From assembly GCA_900764115.1 (NCBI GenBank), contig CAAFMR010000351.1, forward strand, positions 1 through 5,807: a DNA stretch of 5,807 bases. The letters are read 5' to 3'. Shown here one piece after another: positions 1 to 5,807 of this stretch. This DNA comes from Clostridia bacterium. GTDB taxonomy: Bacteria; Bacillota; Clostridia; Oscillospirales; Acutalibacteraceae. The notes under the pieces are model-generated. The model searched no databases. It was given only the letters and a program-made list of their open reading frames with translations, and had not been told where the DNA came from. How positions within the stretch are numbered: position 1 is the first letter of the stretch; every line of letters starts with the position of its first letter. A program made the translations under genes and the position numbers.

Positions 1-367
1 GCGTGGACTTCACCCTCAACGGCGGCAGTTTATATAAGCTCTATATCGGTGCTTACGGCGATAACGGCCGCAAGGGATACTGCAATTATACCGACAATGT
101 GAATATCACCCTCAACGGCGGCGTACTGAAGGATCGACTGGCTGTTTCCGACTTCGACGGGCAGTCCAAGCTGAACGGTCATGCGGTGCAGCTGATTCTC
201 AACAACGGGATGACCGTGGCGAAAAACGAGCTGAGCGCAGCAACCGTCGGCGCTCTGGGCGGCGTGTATTATGAGCTGCGCTGTGCAAAGGCGGCGGACA
301 GCGCTCTGACTGCTACTGATACAGCCGGTGTGTATCGGGTCAGCGGGGATAAAATTGCCGTGGCGAC
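1..367 (+). repeat. Diverged direct repeat, copy 1 (paralogous NGG-repeat coding region)
   Basis: This stretch aligns in frame with 5429-5807, with a 12-base gap (offset 5428 at the start, 5440 after it). The best block is 171-209, which differs from 5611-5649 at only about three of 39 positions. It reflects gene-level duplication rather than a mobile element. Confidence 0.85.
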
Positions 368-3300
368 CGACGGAACGACGGCATACACCTCCGAAAACGG
401 GATTCTGACGGTCGGAAAGCCGGGGGTGTATGAGGTGTCTTTTGTATCCACCGGTCTTTGCAGCTATGTGTCCGAAACGGGTGACGATAATGCTGCCGGA
501 ACAAAAGATGCTCCCTTCCGCACGTTGTCTGCAGCTTTGCTGAAAACGCTGAATGGCGGGAAGATCGTTATTCTGGACAAAGCCGTCTACGCAGCGGATA
601 CCCTTTCTTCCTATGTGGGCTCCCGGACGATTGAGGGGGAAACTGCCGCATCGGTTTTGACCTATGGAGGCGGCGATATGCGGCTGAAGGGTAATCTGAT
701 TCTGCGTAATCTTGTTTTGCATCAGGATGCTGCCAACGCCTCCATTGTGACCAATGGGTACGATCTGGAGATTGGCGACGGTGTAACCTACAGCTATGCA
801 GGCACAGCCGGGTATACCACCCCGCGCATCATCACCGGCAAGGCGGCGGGCGGTCAGGAATGGATCACCATTGCCGCTGCTGATTTTAAGAATATCACCA
901 TCGGCGGCTCCGGGGGCGTTCCCACCGTCACCCACATACAGACGGGAAACCACCCGCTCTCTGAGGTGACGGTCAATACAGACAGCAAGGAAAGCGCCGC
1001 GAAGCTGTATACTGCCGGGTCGGTTCCCGCTGTCAACATTGCAACCGGTGCCCAATACGCTTCGGTGGAGCTGATTGTCAATGCATCCGCTGCGGCTGTC
1101 TATCCTACCAGTCAACGCAATCTGTGGCTCATCAATTCCAAGGGACTGAACGGCGAAACGGTAGCTTTTACCGATCAACCGGGCACCTATGGTGCGCGGT
1201 CAACCCCGGCGGCACTGCCGACGGCGATCTCTGCCGACGGAAGCACCGCATATATAGCGCAGGCACAGGCTGTCGCTTTAGAAACACCGGTTACGGACTA
1301 TGCCTACACCGCCTATGCGGATTATATCCGGTACCGCAAGCCGCTGACCCATACCTATAAGCGGCTGACCGAGGATAAAGAACTGAATGTGGTGTATTTC
1401 GGCGGCTCGGTCACAGCCGGCTACGGAGCCAGCCTGCCGGATCAGACCTCCTGGCGGGCGCAGGTGGGCGCATGGCTGGAATCCAATTATCCGGAGGCGA
1501 CCGTGCATAACATCAATCGGGCGGTCGGCGAGAGCGGCACCTATCTGGGTTCCTTCCGGGTGCAGCGGGATGTGATCGCCCACCAGCCGGATCTGGTGTT
1601 TATTGAATATTCCATCAACGATTCCTATTTCGGCTCCACCTATGCCCAGGCAGCCTCTCAGTTTGAGACTGTGGTGCGGGAAATCAAGCAGGCGCTGCCC
1701 TTGTGCGACATTGTGACGGTGTTCGTCACCGACCGAAACAATGCGGCGGACGCCGTGCAGGGCAAGCTGCACCTGCAGGCACAAGCGCACGAGGCTATTG
1801 CGGAAAAATACAACATTTCCTCCATTGCCGTGGGGTGTGCGCTGATGAGCCGGCTGCCGGCTAATTACAGCAGCGTATGGAGCCAATACTTCCTCGATGG
1901 GGTGCATCCCACCGACAAGGGCTATCGGGAATACTACCTGTGTGTGGAGGAATACCTGAAAAATGTGCTGCAGCACACGGAATATCGCCAGGTGGTGGAG
2001 CGCTATGACGATCTGCCGCCCGTGCAGAGCGCCGCACTTTTTGACGGAAACCGGCAGCTAACGCAGCCCACCGAAGCATTGTTGGCGCAATCGGAGACAC
2101 GGGGCGGCAGCGGTTTCCGCTATGACAGCGGGCTGTACGGCTTGTACGATTACAACGGCTTCATCAAAGCCAGCGCTGCCGGAGCGGTATTTGCCTATGC
2201 GTTTGACGGCACAGAGCTGTCAATCATCACCAATCAATACGGACCGGACGCCAAATTCCAGATTAGCATTGACGGCGGGGCTTATGTAACAAAGGAATTC
2301 AATCATCACAATCCCACGGTGCTTGTCTCGGGGCTTACCCCCGGACGCCATACGGTGCTGTTTAAGCCGGACTTTTCCACCTTCAGCGGTGAAATCCGCA
2401 TCGGTGCTTTTATGCAGCGGGATGAAACCTTGTCCACCTTGCAGGGGACGGAATATCGTTACAGCGATTGGAAAAATTCCACGCTGACGCTGCCTGCCGG
2501 TGCCTATACCGTGCTGTATCCGGAGCAGCTCACCGTGGCGGCGCTGCCGGTCACCCAGCGGGACGGATACCGTTTCGACGGCTGGAGCGACAGCGAGGGA
2601 CATATGCTCAGCGCCGAGACGGCGCTTTCGCCGGGGATGGTGCTGACGGCGCAATATACCCGGCTGGCGGATGGCGATGTGAACAGCGACGGTCGCTTGG
2701 ATGATGCCGATCTGACGGAGATGCAGCGGGTGCTGCTGGGCATTTCGGCGGTCTCATTCTTCGATGCCAATGCCGACGGGGTATGCGACATCCGGGATCT
2801 GGTGGCGCTACGCAGGCAGCTGGACGCCAACACTCCGGCAGATAATGCCGCCGTGCTGTATAACGGACAGCACAGCTCCTATGATGAAACGGCGGAGCAG
2901 CGGCGGCAGGCGATCCTGGCCAGACCGGATACGGTGCAGCCGTCGGAAACGGGAAAAACCTATTACATTTCCGATACAGGCGACGACCGGAACAGCGGTC
3001 TTTCCGCCGATAACCCCTGGCGCAGCAGCGCCCGTTTGGGGCTGGCGGCGCACACGCTCAATGAGGGCGATGTGGTGCTGTTTGAGCGGGGCGGCGTCTA
3101 TCGGGGCGCTTTCGCATTGACCTCCGGCGTGACCTATGGCGCATATGGCGAAGGCCGCAAACCGGAGATCTACGGCAGTCTCCGCAACTGTGCCTATGGG
3201 CAGCTGTGGAGCGCCACCGAGGCCCCTTGTGTGTGGGCACTGCCGGTGGGCAATCTGCCGGATATCGGCAACATCGTGCTGGATAACGGCAAGCGATGCG

Positions 3301-4190
3301 GCACCAAACGATTGAGCGGGCAGCTCTCCTCGGAACTGGAATTCTACCACGATCGGGCGGCCGGTGTGCTGTATCTGTATTGTGCCGAGGGGAACCCCGG
3401 CGAAGTGTGCTTCCGTATGGAGCTGTGCGCCGATGCGCCGCTCATGGCGGGCAGGAACCGCCCCCATGACATCACCGTGGAAAACCTGTGTCTCAAATAT
3501 ACCGGCGCTCACGCGCTCGTCTTTTCCAACGGCGCCCGGAATATCACCGTGACCGGCTGCGAGATTGGGTATATCGGCGGCAGTATGCTGGATGAAACGG
3601 TGCGCTACGGCAACGGCATCGAATTCGTGGACAACGCCGACACGATCACGGTGACGGACAACTGGATCTATCAGTGCTACGATGCCGGCATCACCCATCA
3701 GTCCAGTTATGCCGGAGGGTGCAAACAGAACGCCATCCGATTCTGCGATAATCTGGTGGAATATTGCGTCTATAACATTGAATATTATGTCAGCCAGGAA
3801 AACGGGCGGATTACCGATACCGCGTATCGGAATAACGTCCTGCGGTTTGCCGGCTACGGCTTCGGCAGCGAAAACCGCATCGGCAGCAGCACCCAGTATG
3901 CAGCCAATATCTGCAACTATGCCCGCCGGATGCCTTCATTGGAGTTTTCCGTGACCGGCAACGTGCTGGACAGCCCCCGCTACAGTCAGCTGACCGTCGG
4001 ATGTCCCAATGTATCCGGGTTCGGTCCGACGGTTACCGGTAATTCTTACATTCAGAAAAATACGGATGTGGCGCTGCTTCTCGGCGAGGATGGCAGCAAA
4101 ACGCATCTGAGCGCTGACAGTGCCGAGACGTTGCGGAAAGCGGTCGCTATGGTGGATACACAGCCGGCGGCGGTTGTGTATGAGCCGTAA
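1..4190 (+). CDS. Multimodular secreted SGNH esterase - internal dockerin - beta-helix protein (5'-partial)
   Basis: The frame is open from the left edge to TAA at 4188-4190, giving about 1,395 visible residues (residue 1 is the codon at base 3). The true start lies upstream: the GTG at 3 is an internal Val, because the paralogue at 4828 has the same VDFTLNGG at its residue 202. Visible order: NGG beta repeats (1-~120), YVSETGDD beta-helix-like module (155-~300), linker, SGNH hydrolase (~461-656; Ser469, Asn539, Asp632, His635), beta-sandwich (~715-810), FDGW repeat domain (~827-886), type I dockerin (890-941), and a C-terminal right-handed beta-helix (~985-1395). No sortase signal, membrane anchor or S-layer domain follows, so attachment is probably through dockerin-cohesin binding. 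Expected role: extracellular deacylation plus binding or cleavage of a complex polysaccharide. Esterase chemistry is well supported by motifs; the substrate and any lyase or hydrolase activity of the beta-helix are inference. Confidence 0.93.
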   Translation, partial: VDFTLNGGSLYKLYIGAYGDNGRKGYCNYTDNVNITLNGGVLKDRLAVSDFDGQSKLNGHAVQLILNNGMTVAKNELSAATVGALGGVYYELRCAKAADSALTATDTAGVYRVSGDKIAVATDGTTAYTSENGILTVGKPGVYEVSFVSTGLCSYVSETGDDNAAGTKDAPFRTLSAALLKTLNGGKIVILDKAVYAADTLSSYVGSRTIEGETAASVLTYGGGDMRLKGNLILRNLVLHQDAANASIVTNGYDLEIGDGVTYSYAGTAGYTTPRIITGKAAGGQEWITIAAADFKNITIGGSGGVPTVTHIQTGNHPLSEVTVNTDSKESAAKLYTAGSVPAVNIATGAQYASVELIVNASAAAVYPTSQRNLWLINSKGLNGETVAFTDQPGTYGARSTPAALPTAISADGSTAYIAQAQAVALETPVTDYAYTAYADYIRYRKPLTHTYKRLTEDKELNVVYFGGSVTAGYGASLPDQTSWRAQVGAWLESNYPEATVHNINRAVGESGTYLGSFRVQRDVIAHQPDLVFIEYSINDSYFGSTYAQAASQFETVVREIKQALPLCDIVTVFVTDRNNAADAVQGKLHLQAQAHEAIAEKYNISSIAVGCALMSRLPANYSSVWSQYFLDGVHPTDKGYREYYLCVEEYLKNVLQHTEYRQVVERYDDLPPVQSAALFDGNRQLTQPTEALLAQSETRGGSGFRYDSGLYGLYDYNGFIKASAAGAVFAYAFDGTELSIITNQYGPDAKFQISIDGGAYVTKEFNHHNPTVLVSGLTPGRHTVLFKPDFSTFSGEIRIGAFMQRDETLSTLQGTEYRYSDWKNSTLTLPAGAYTVLYPEQLTVAALPVTQRDGYRFDGWSDSEGHMLSAETALSPGMVLTAQYTRLADGDVNSDGRLDDADLTEMQRVLLGISAVSFFDANADGVCDIRDLVALRRQLDANTPADNAAVLYNGQHSSYDETAEQRRQAILARPDTVQPSETGKTYYISDTGDDRNSGLSADNPWRSSARLGLAAHTLNEGDVVLFERGGVYRGAFALTSGVTYGAYGEGRKPEIYGSLRNCAYGQLWSATEAPCVWALPVGNLPDIGNIVLDNGKRCGTKRLSGQLSSELEFYHDRAAGVLYLYCAEGNPGEVCFRMELCADAPLMAGRNRPHDITVENLCLKYTGAHALVFSNGARNITVTGCEIGYIGGSMLDETVRYGNGIEFVDNADTITVTDNWIYQCYDAGITHQSSYAGGCKQNAIRFCDNLVEYCVYNIEYYVSQENGRITDTAYRNNVLRFAGYGFGSENRIGSSTQYAANICNYARRMPSLEFSVTGNVLDSPRYSQLTVGCPNVSGFGPTVTGNSYIQKNTDVALLLGEDGSKTHLSADSAETLRKAVAMVDTQPAAVVYEP
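3..368 (+). other. NGG-type beta-strand repeats, N-terminal region of the first CDS
   Basis: This part of the protein carries short repeats of the form V[DN][FI]TLNGG: VDFTLNGG at residues 1-8 and VNITLNGG about 32 residues later. A conserved LNGHAVQLILNNG segment and a DTAGVYRVSGDK stretch follow. Such regularly spaced strand-NGG turns are typical of secreted beta-solenoid or adhesin-like regions. No catalytic residues are recognisable, so a structural or ligand-binding role is inferred. The region is paralogous to residues 202-327 of the CDS starting at 4828. Confidence 0.6.
465..902 (+). other. YVSxTGxD beta-helix-like module (DUF1565-like), first CDS
   Basis: Residues 155-~300 begin with YVSETGDDNAAGT followed by PFRTL, the usual opening of DUF1565-like and other right-handed beta-helix domains in secreted bacterial proteins. 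Short strand repeats follow (IEGET, LKGNLILRNL, DLEIGDGV, FKNITIGG). A similar opening occurs at residue 988 of the same protein and at residue 36 of the downstream paralogue. The module is too short for a full pectate-lyase fold, so it may be a partial solenoid that packs against its neighbours. Confidence 0.55.
1383..1970 (+). other. SGNH/GDSL hydrolase (carbohydrate esterase-like) domain, first CDS
   Basis: Residues ~461-656 form an SGNH hydrolase. Block I is YFGGSVTAGYG with nucleophile Ser469; it is a GGS form rather than the classic GDS. Block II glycines are in GESGTYLG (509-516). Block III is EYSIND with oxyanion Asn539. Block V is DGVHPT with Asp632 and His635, completing the triad. 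The family removes acetyl or other acyl groups, here presumably from polysaccharides since the domain sits in a dockerin protein. Approximately 195 residues is a normal size for the fold. The CE family number and substrate cannot be assigned by eye. Confidence 0.88.
2145..2430 (+). other. Beta-sandwich domain after the esterase, first CDS
   Basis: Residues ~715-810 contain FDGTELSIITNQYGPDAKFQ, then IDGG and LTPGRHTVLF. This strand pattern resembles the small jelly-roll or CBM-like domains that often accompany SGNH acyl esterases, where they shape the active site or bind glycans. No definite CBM family can be named. Its position directly after the SGNH domain suggests the two work as one catalytic unit. 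Confidence 0.45.
2481..2660 (+). other. FDGW repeat domain (InlB B-repeat / Flg_new-like), first CDS
   Basis: Residues ~827-886 show LTLPAGAYTVLYPEQ, then RDGYRFDGWSDSEG and a closing MVLTAQYT. The G-Y-x-F-x-G-W core followed by a strand ending in AxYT is characteristic of the InlB B-repeat / Listeria-Bacteroides repeat family, a small extracellular beta domain used as a spacer or binding module. It directly precedes the dockerin. Confidence 0.65.
2670..2825 (+). other. Type I dockerin, internal, first CDS
   Basis: Residues 890-941 carry the two dockerin F-hand calcium loops: D892-V-N894-S-D896-G with D900 and D903, and D921-A-N923-A-D925-G with D929 and D932. Each is followed by a helix (LTEMQRVLLGIS and LVALRRQLD). 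Dockerins bind cohesins on scaffoldins and place enzymes in cellulosomes. Residues at loop positions 10/11, which set cohesin choice in known dockerins, are D-A in the first repeat and I-R in the second. About 450 residues follow, so it is internal rather than C-terminal. Confidence 0.92.
2955..4187 (+). other. C-terminal right-handed parallel beta-helix module, first CDS
   Basis: Residues ~985-1395 open with KTYYISDTGDDRNSG and NPWRSS, then VLFERGGVYRG and GVTYGAYGEGRKPEIYGS. This opening is characteristic of a widespread secreted beta-helix family in gut Firmicutes and Bacteroidetes, often annotated as right-handed parallel beta-helix repeat protein. Later coils carry typical rungs such as NITVTGCEIGYIGG, NGIEFVDNADTITVTDN and IYQCYDAGITHQ. 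The fold is shared by polysaccharide lyases and some glycoside hydrolases. I see no residue pattern that fixes a catalytic class, so lyase or hydrolase activity is a guess. The linker before it (ETAEQRRQAILARPDTV) usually precedes this family's beta-helix. Confidence 0.78.
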
Positions 4191-4216
4191 CCACAGGTAA
4201 AATCAAGTTTATGGAT

Positions 4217-4224
4217 AGGAGAGG
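4217..4224 (+). promoter_or_regulatory. Ribosome binding site for the small dockerin gene
   Basis: AGGAGAGG lies six bases before the GTG at 4231 and decides that non-ATG start. The upstream ATG at 4211 is out of frame. The 40-base gap from the previous stop shows no inverted repeat with a T-run, so read-through from the first gene is likely. Confidence 0.8.
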
Positions 4225-4230
4225 ATTTCT

Positions 4231-4785
4231 GTGAAGGCAAAAACCTTTCGACCTTTGCGGCTATTGGCAGTATGGATGGCTATATGGTTGACGGTGCTGT
4301 TATGTCTCCCCGTATCGGCTGCATCGCCTCGGCTGGCGGGAGATCTGAACGGCGACGGTAGCGTGAGCGCGGATGACCGGACGGTTCTTCAGCGGGCGCT
4401 TTTAGGTATTTCCGGCGCATATCAAGAGGAAACGCTGGATATCAATTTGGACGGCACGGTGGACATTCGGGATTTGGTGGCTTTGGAGACAATTATTGCC
4501 GGCGACGGAAAGACCGATGGGGTGCTGACGGTGCAGTCGGTTACTCTGTCCGGCACAACGGTTATGTTGACCGTGCGGAACACCTCGACCGTATGGGAAT
4601 CTGGCATCGATTCGTATGTGGCGCTGGCTTGCACGAACAAAGCCGGGACGACACTCGGCACGGTGCGGGCAAAACTGGGTGTGGTGGCTCCCGGAGCGAC
4701 GAAAACCGTGCAGTGTACGGTTGTCTCCGGCACGGCTATGGTAAAGGCTGCGGGCGTCGTTGCTGCCTATTGGTCGGCTTTGTAA
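4231..4785 (+). CDS. Small secreted dockerin protein with beta-sandwich-like C-terminus
   Basis: This 184-residue protein starts at GTG with a good ribosome binding site six bases upstream. Residues 1-30 are a signal peptide (positively charged KAKTFRPLR, hydrophobic core 11-28, likely cut after VSA at 30). Residues 36-~90 are a type I dockerin with loops D38-L-N40-G-D42-G and D70-I-N72-L-D74-G, and helices LQRALLGIS and LVALETIIA. Residues ~98-184 form a strand-rich domain (VTLSGTTVMLTVRNTS, YVALACTNKAG, VAPGATKTVQCTV) that looks like a small FxLYD or CARDB-type beta-sandwich. Cys134 and Cys162 could pair after export. No catalytic domain is visible, so it may be an adaptor, binding subunit or scaffold-occupying protein; this is inference. 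It lies 40 bases after the large esterase gene and 42 before the next, consistent with one operon. Its dockerin shares LLGIS and DIRDLVAL with the dockerin of the first protein. Confidence 0.92.
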   Translation: MKAKTFRPLRLLAVWMAIWLTVLLCLPVSAASPRLAGDLNGDGSVSADDRTVLQRALLGISGAYQEETLDINLDGTVDIRDLVALETIIAGDGKTDGVLTVQSVTLSGTTVMLTVRNTSTVWESGIDSYVALACTNKAGTTLGTVRAKLGVVAPGATKTVQCTVVSGTAMVKAAGVVAAYWSAL

Positions 4786-4814
4786 AAGAACGGCACCTAC
4801 AATTCAGAAGAAAA

Positions 4815-4820
4815 AGAGGT
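4815..4820 (+). promoter_or_regulatory. Ribosome binding site for the downstream paralogue
   Basis: AGAGGT within an A-rich, G-rich stretch lies seven bases before the ATG at 4828. The 42-base gap after the TAA at 4783-4785 contains no hairpin plus T-run, so no terminator separates the genes. Confidence 0.65.
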
Positions 4821-4827
4821 ACGCATT

Positions 4828-5807
4828 ATGAGAGTGAAAAATCTTGCAGCGTTTCTCCTTTGTCTGACCGTAACGGTCAGTATGCTGACGGGGGTAATTT
4901 ATACGCAGGCTGCGGACACAGCTGCGGTGCTGTATGTATCGGACAACGGCGCGGAAACGGCGGACGGCAAAACGCCGGAAACGGCGCTGAGAACTGTCGG
5001 CAAAGCCATCGAGCTGTTGGATAAGACCCAGAGCAGCGAAAGAACGGTACGGATTATCGGCACCGCTACCGTGACGGCGCATCTGCCGACCCATACGCAG
5101 TCGGTGCGCATCGAGGGAAATAATGACGCAGCCAAACTGGTGCTGACACGGGATATCCGTATCAACGGACCCCTGTCCCTGGACAGCATCCGACTGAGCA
5201 CCGGCGGGAATCCTCTCCTGTGCGACCGGAATGCGCTGCACATCGGGGCGGGAGTGCCCGTTGAGGGCACCGTCCCCGGGATCGTCAGCGGGTATCAAGG
5301 GACCTGGAAAGCCGACCTCAACAACAATGCGCAAAAGGAGCAGGTCACCGTGGACGGCGGCAGCTTCGACAGGGTCTATCTGGGCGCCCGCGCTACGCAG
5401 ACCTCTATCCCCTACGCCGTCGTCAACGGCGTGGACTTCACGCTCAACGGCGGGCAGGTGCAGCAGGCAATCGTGGGCGCCGACGGATGGTCGGGCAATG
5501 CCGGCTACAATGTGTATACCGGCAATGTGAATATCACCGTCAACGGCGGCACGGTCAACCGGGTGCGGGTCATAGACCGCAGCGGCATCAGCGGCAGCGT
5601 GCGCTCTCAACTGAACGGCCATGCGGTGCAGCTGATCCTCAACAACGGTACTTCTGTTGCCACGAATGAGCTGAATGCAGCGGCGGTGGAGACGCTGGGC
5701 GGCGTTTTCTATCAGCTGGAGTGCGCCGCGCAGGAGGGCAGCCGACTGGAGGTGACCGACACAGCGGGCACCTATAGGGTGATCGGCGATAAGGCGGCCA
5801 TAGCTAC
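4828..5807 (+). CDS. Secreted YVS-module / NGG-repeat protein, paralogue of the first CDS (3'-partial)
   Basis: The reading frame opens at ATG 4828 and stays open to the window end: 326 full codons plus two bases. Residues 1-29 are a signal peptide (MRVKN, hydrophobic core, likely cut after YTQA at 28). Residue 36 begins YVSDNGAETADGKTPE, then LRTVGKAIELL, a DUF1565-like beta-helix opening, with strand repeats to about residue 170. Beta repeats of the NGG type follow: VTVDGGSFDRVYLGA (~173), VDFTLNGG (202) and VNITVNGG (234), then LNGHAVQLILNNG (262-274). Residues 202-327 match residues 1-122 of the first CDS at roughly 55-60 % identity by hand count, with a four-residue insertion. The rest, possibly including a second YVS module, a catalytic domain and a dockerin, lies beyond the window. 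A surface or cellulosome-associated carbohydrate-acting protein is inferred from the paralogue; nothing catalytic is visible in the part seen. Confidence 0.9.
   Translation, partial: MRVKNLAAFLLCLTVTVSMLTGVIYTQAADTAAVLYVSDNGAETADGKTPETALRTVGKAIELLDKTQSSERTVRIIGTATVTAHLPTHTQSVRIEGNNDAAKLVLTRDIRINGPLSLDSIRLSTGGNPLLCDRNALHIGAGVPVEGTVPGIVSGYQGTWKADLNNNAQKEQVTVDGGSFDRVYLGARATQTSIPYAVVNGVDFTLNGGQVQQAIVGADGWSGNAGYNVYTGNVNITVNGGTVNRVRVIDRSGISGSVRSQLNGHAVQLILNNGTSVATNELNAAAVETLGGVFYQLECAAQEGSRLEVTDTAGTYRVIGDKAAIA
5429..5807 (+). repeat. Diverged direct repeat, copy 2
   Basis: Partner of the repeat at 1-367, encoding residues 202-327 of the downstream paralogue. The window end cuts it, so the homology probably continues. 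Confidence 0.85.

Noticed and set aside
3..5. GTG at base 3 as a start codon
   Set aside because: The same VDFTLNGG sequence is internal (residue 202) in the downstream paralogue, and no signal peptide follows this GTG, so the gene starts upstream.
30..1178. Long antisense ORF (382 codons)
   Set aside because: It lies opposite the well-supported modular protein, has no recognisable domain or plausible ribosome binding site, and its composition is what the reverse complement of GC-rich coding DNA gives.
1278..1976. Antisense ORF opposite the SGNH domain
   Set aside because: The sense strand has all SGNH catalytic motifs; the antisense product shows no family pattern.
2808..3698. Antisense ORF opposite the beta-helix (296 codons)
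   Set aside because: Shadow of the sense frame, with low-complexity His/Gly/Ala/Arg content and no signal or domain.
4191..4230. Possible terminator or promoter between the first two genes
   Set aside because: No inverted repeat followed by a T-run and no convincing -35/-10 pair fits in the 40 bases; only the ribosome binding site is clear.
4290..4320. Possible lipoprotein signal in the small dockerin protein (Cys25)
   Set aside because: The residue before Cys25 is Leu and the preceding pattern does not fit a lipobox; an AxA-type signal peptidase I site at residue 30 fits better.
4593..5024. Plus-strand ORF overlapping the end of the dockerin gene and the start of the next gene
   Set aside because: Out of frame with both genes, starts inside one and ends inside the other, and is rich in Gly/Arg/Cys as expected of an off-frame reading.
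4804..5622. Antisense ORF (272 codons) opposite the downstream paralogue
   Set aside because: The + strand frame has an RBS, a signal peptide and clear homology to the first protein; the antisense has none of these.

Overview
The window reads as a piece of a secreted, cellulosome-type carbohydrate-degradation locus from an anaerobic Firmicute, most likely a gut or rumen Clostridia/Oscillospirales (Ruminococcus-like) organism. The grounds are two type I dockerins with DxNxDG calcium loops, Gram-positive signal peptides, strong AGGAG-like ribosome binding sites, fairly GC-rich coding DNA and large multimodular extracellular proteins. The taxon is an inference; no 16S or other marker lies in the window.

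Three genes lie on the + strand, with gaps of about 40 bases and no visible promoter or terminator between them, so they probably form one operon. (1) Positions 1-4190: the 3' part of a very large secreted protein whose start lies upstream. Its visible modules in order are: NGG-type beta repeats, a beta-helix-like YVSxTGxD module, an SGNH/GDSL esterase with all catalytic residues, a beta-sandwich, a small FDGW repeat domain, a type I dockerin in the middle of the chain, and a C-terminal right-handed parallel beta-helix. (2) Positions 4231-4785: a 184-residue secreted protein made only of a signal peptide, a dockerin and a small beta-sandwich-like C-terminus. (3) Positions 4828-5807: the first 326 codons of another secreted protein, cut by the window end, which is a paralogue of the first.

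The last ~380 bases of the window (5429-5807) are a diverged repeat of the first ~367 bases (1-367), because genes 1 and 3 share the same N-terminal architecture. The window thus shows the end of one member and the start of the next in what looks like a tandem family of related proteins. Gene 3 shows what gene 1's missing N-terminus probably looks like: a signal peptide, a YVS module and NGG repeats.

The working model is that gene 1 removes acyl substituents (SGNH module) and binds or cuts a plant or host polysaccharide (C-terminal beta-helix), docking to a cohesin scaffold through its internal dockerin. The small dockerin protein and the paralogue would be co-expressed components of the same extracellular complex. 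The substrate cannot be read from the sequence. All large antisense and out-of-frame ORFs are judged to be shadows of these genes.
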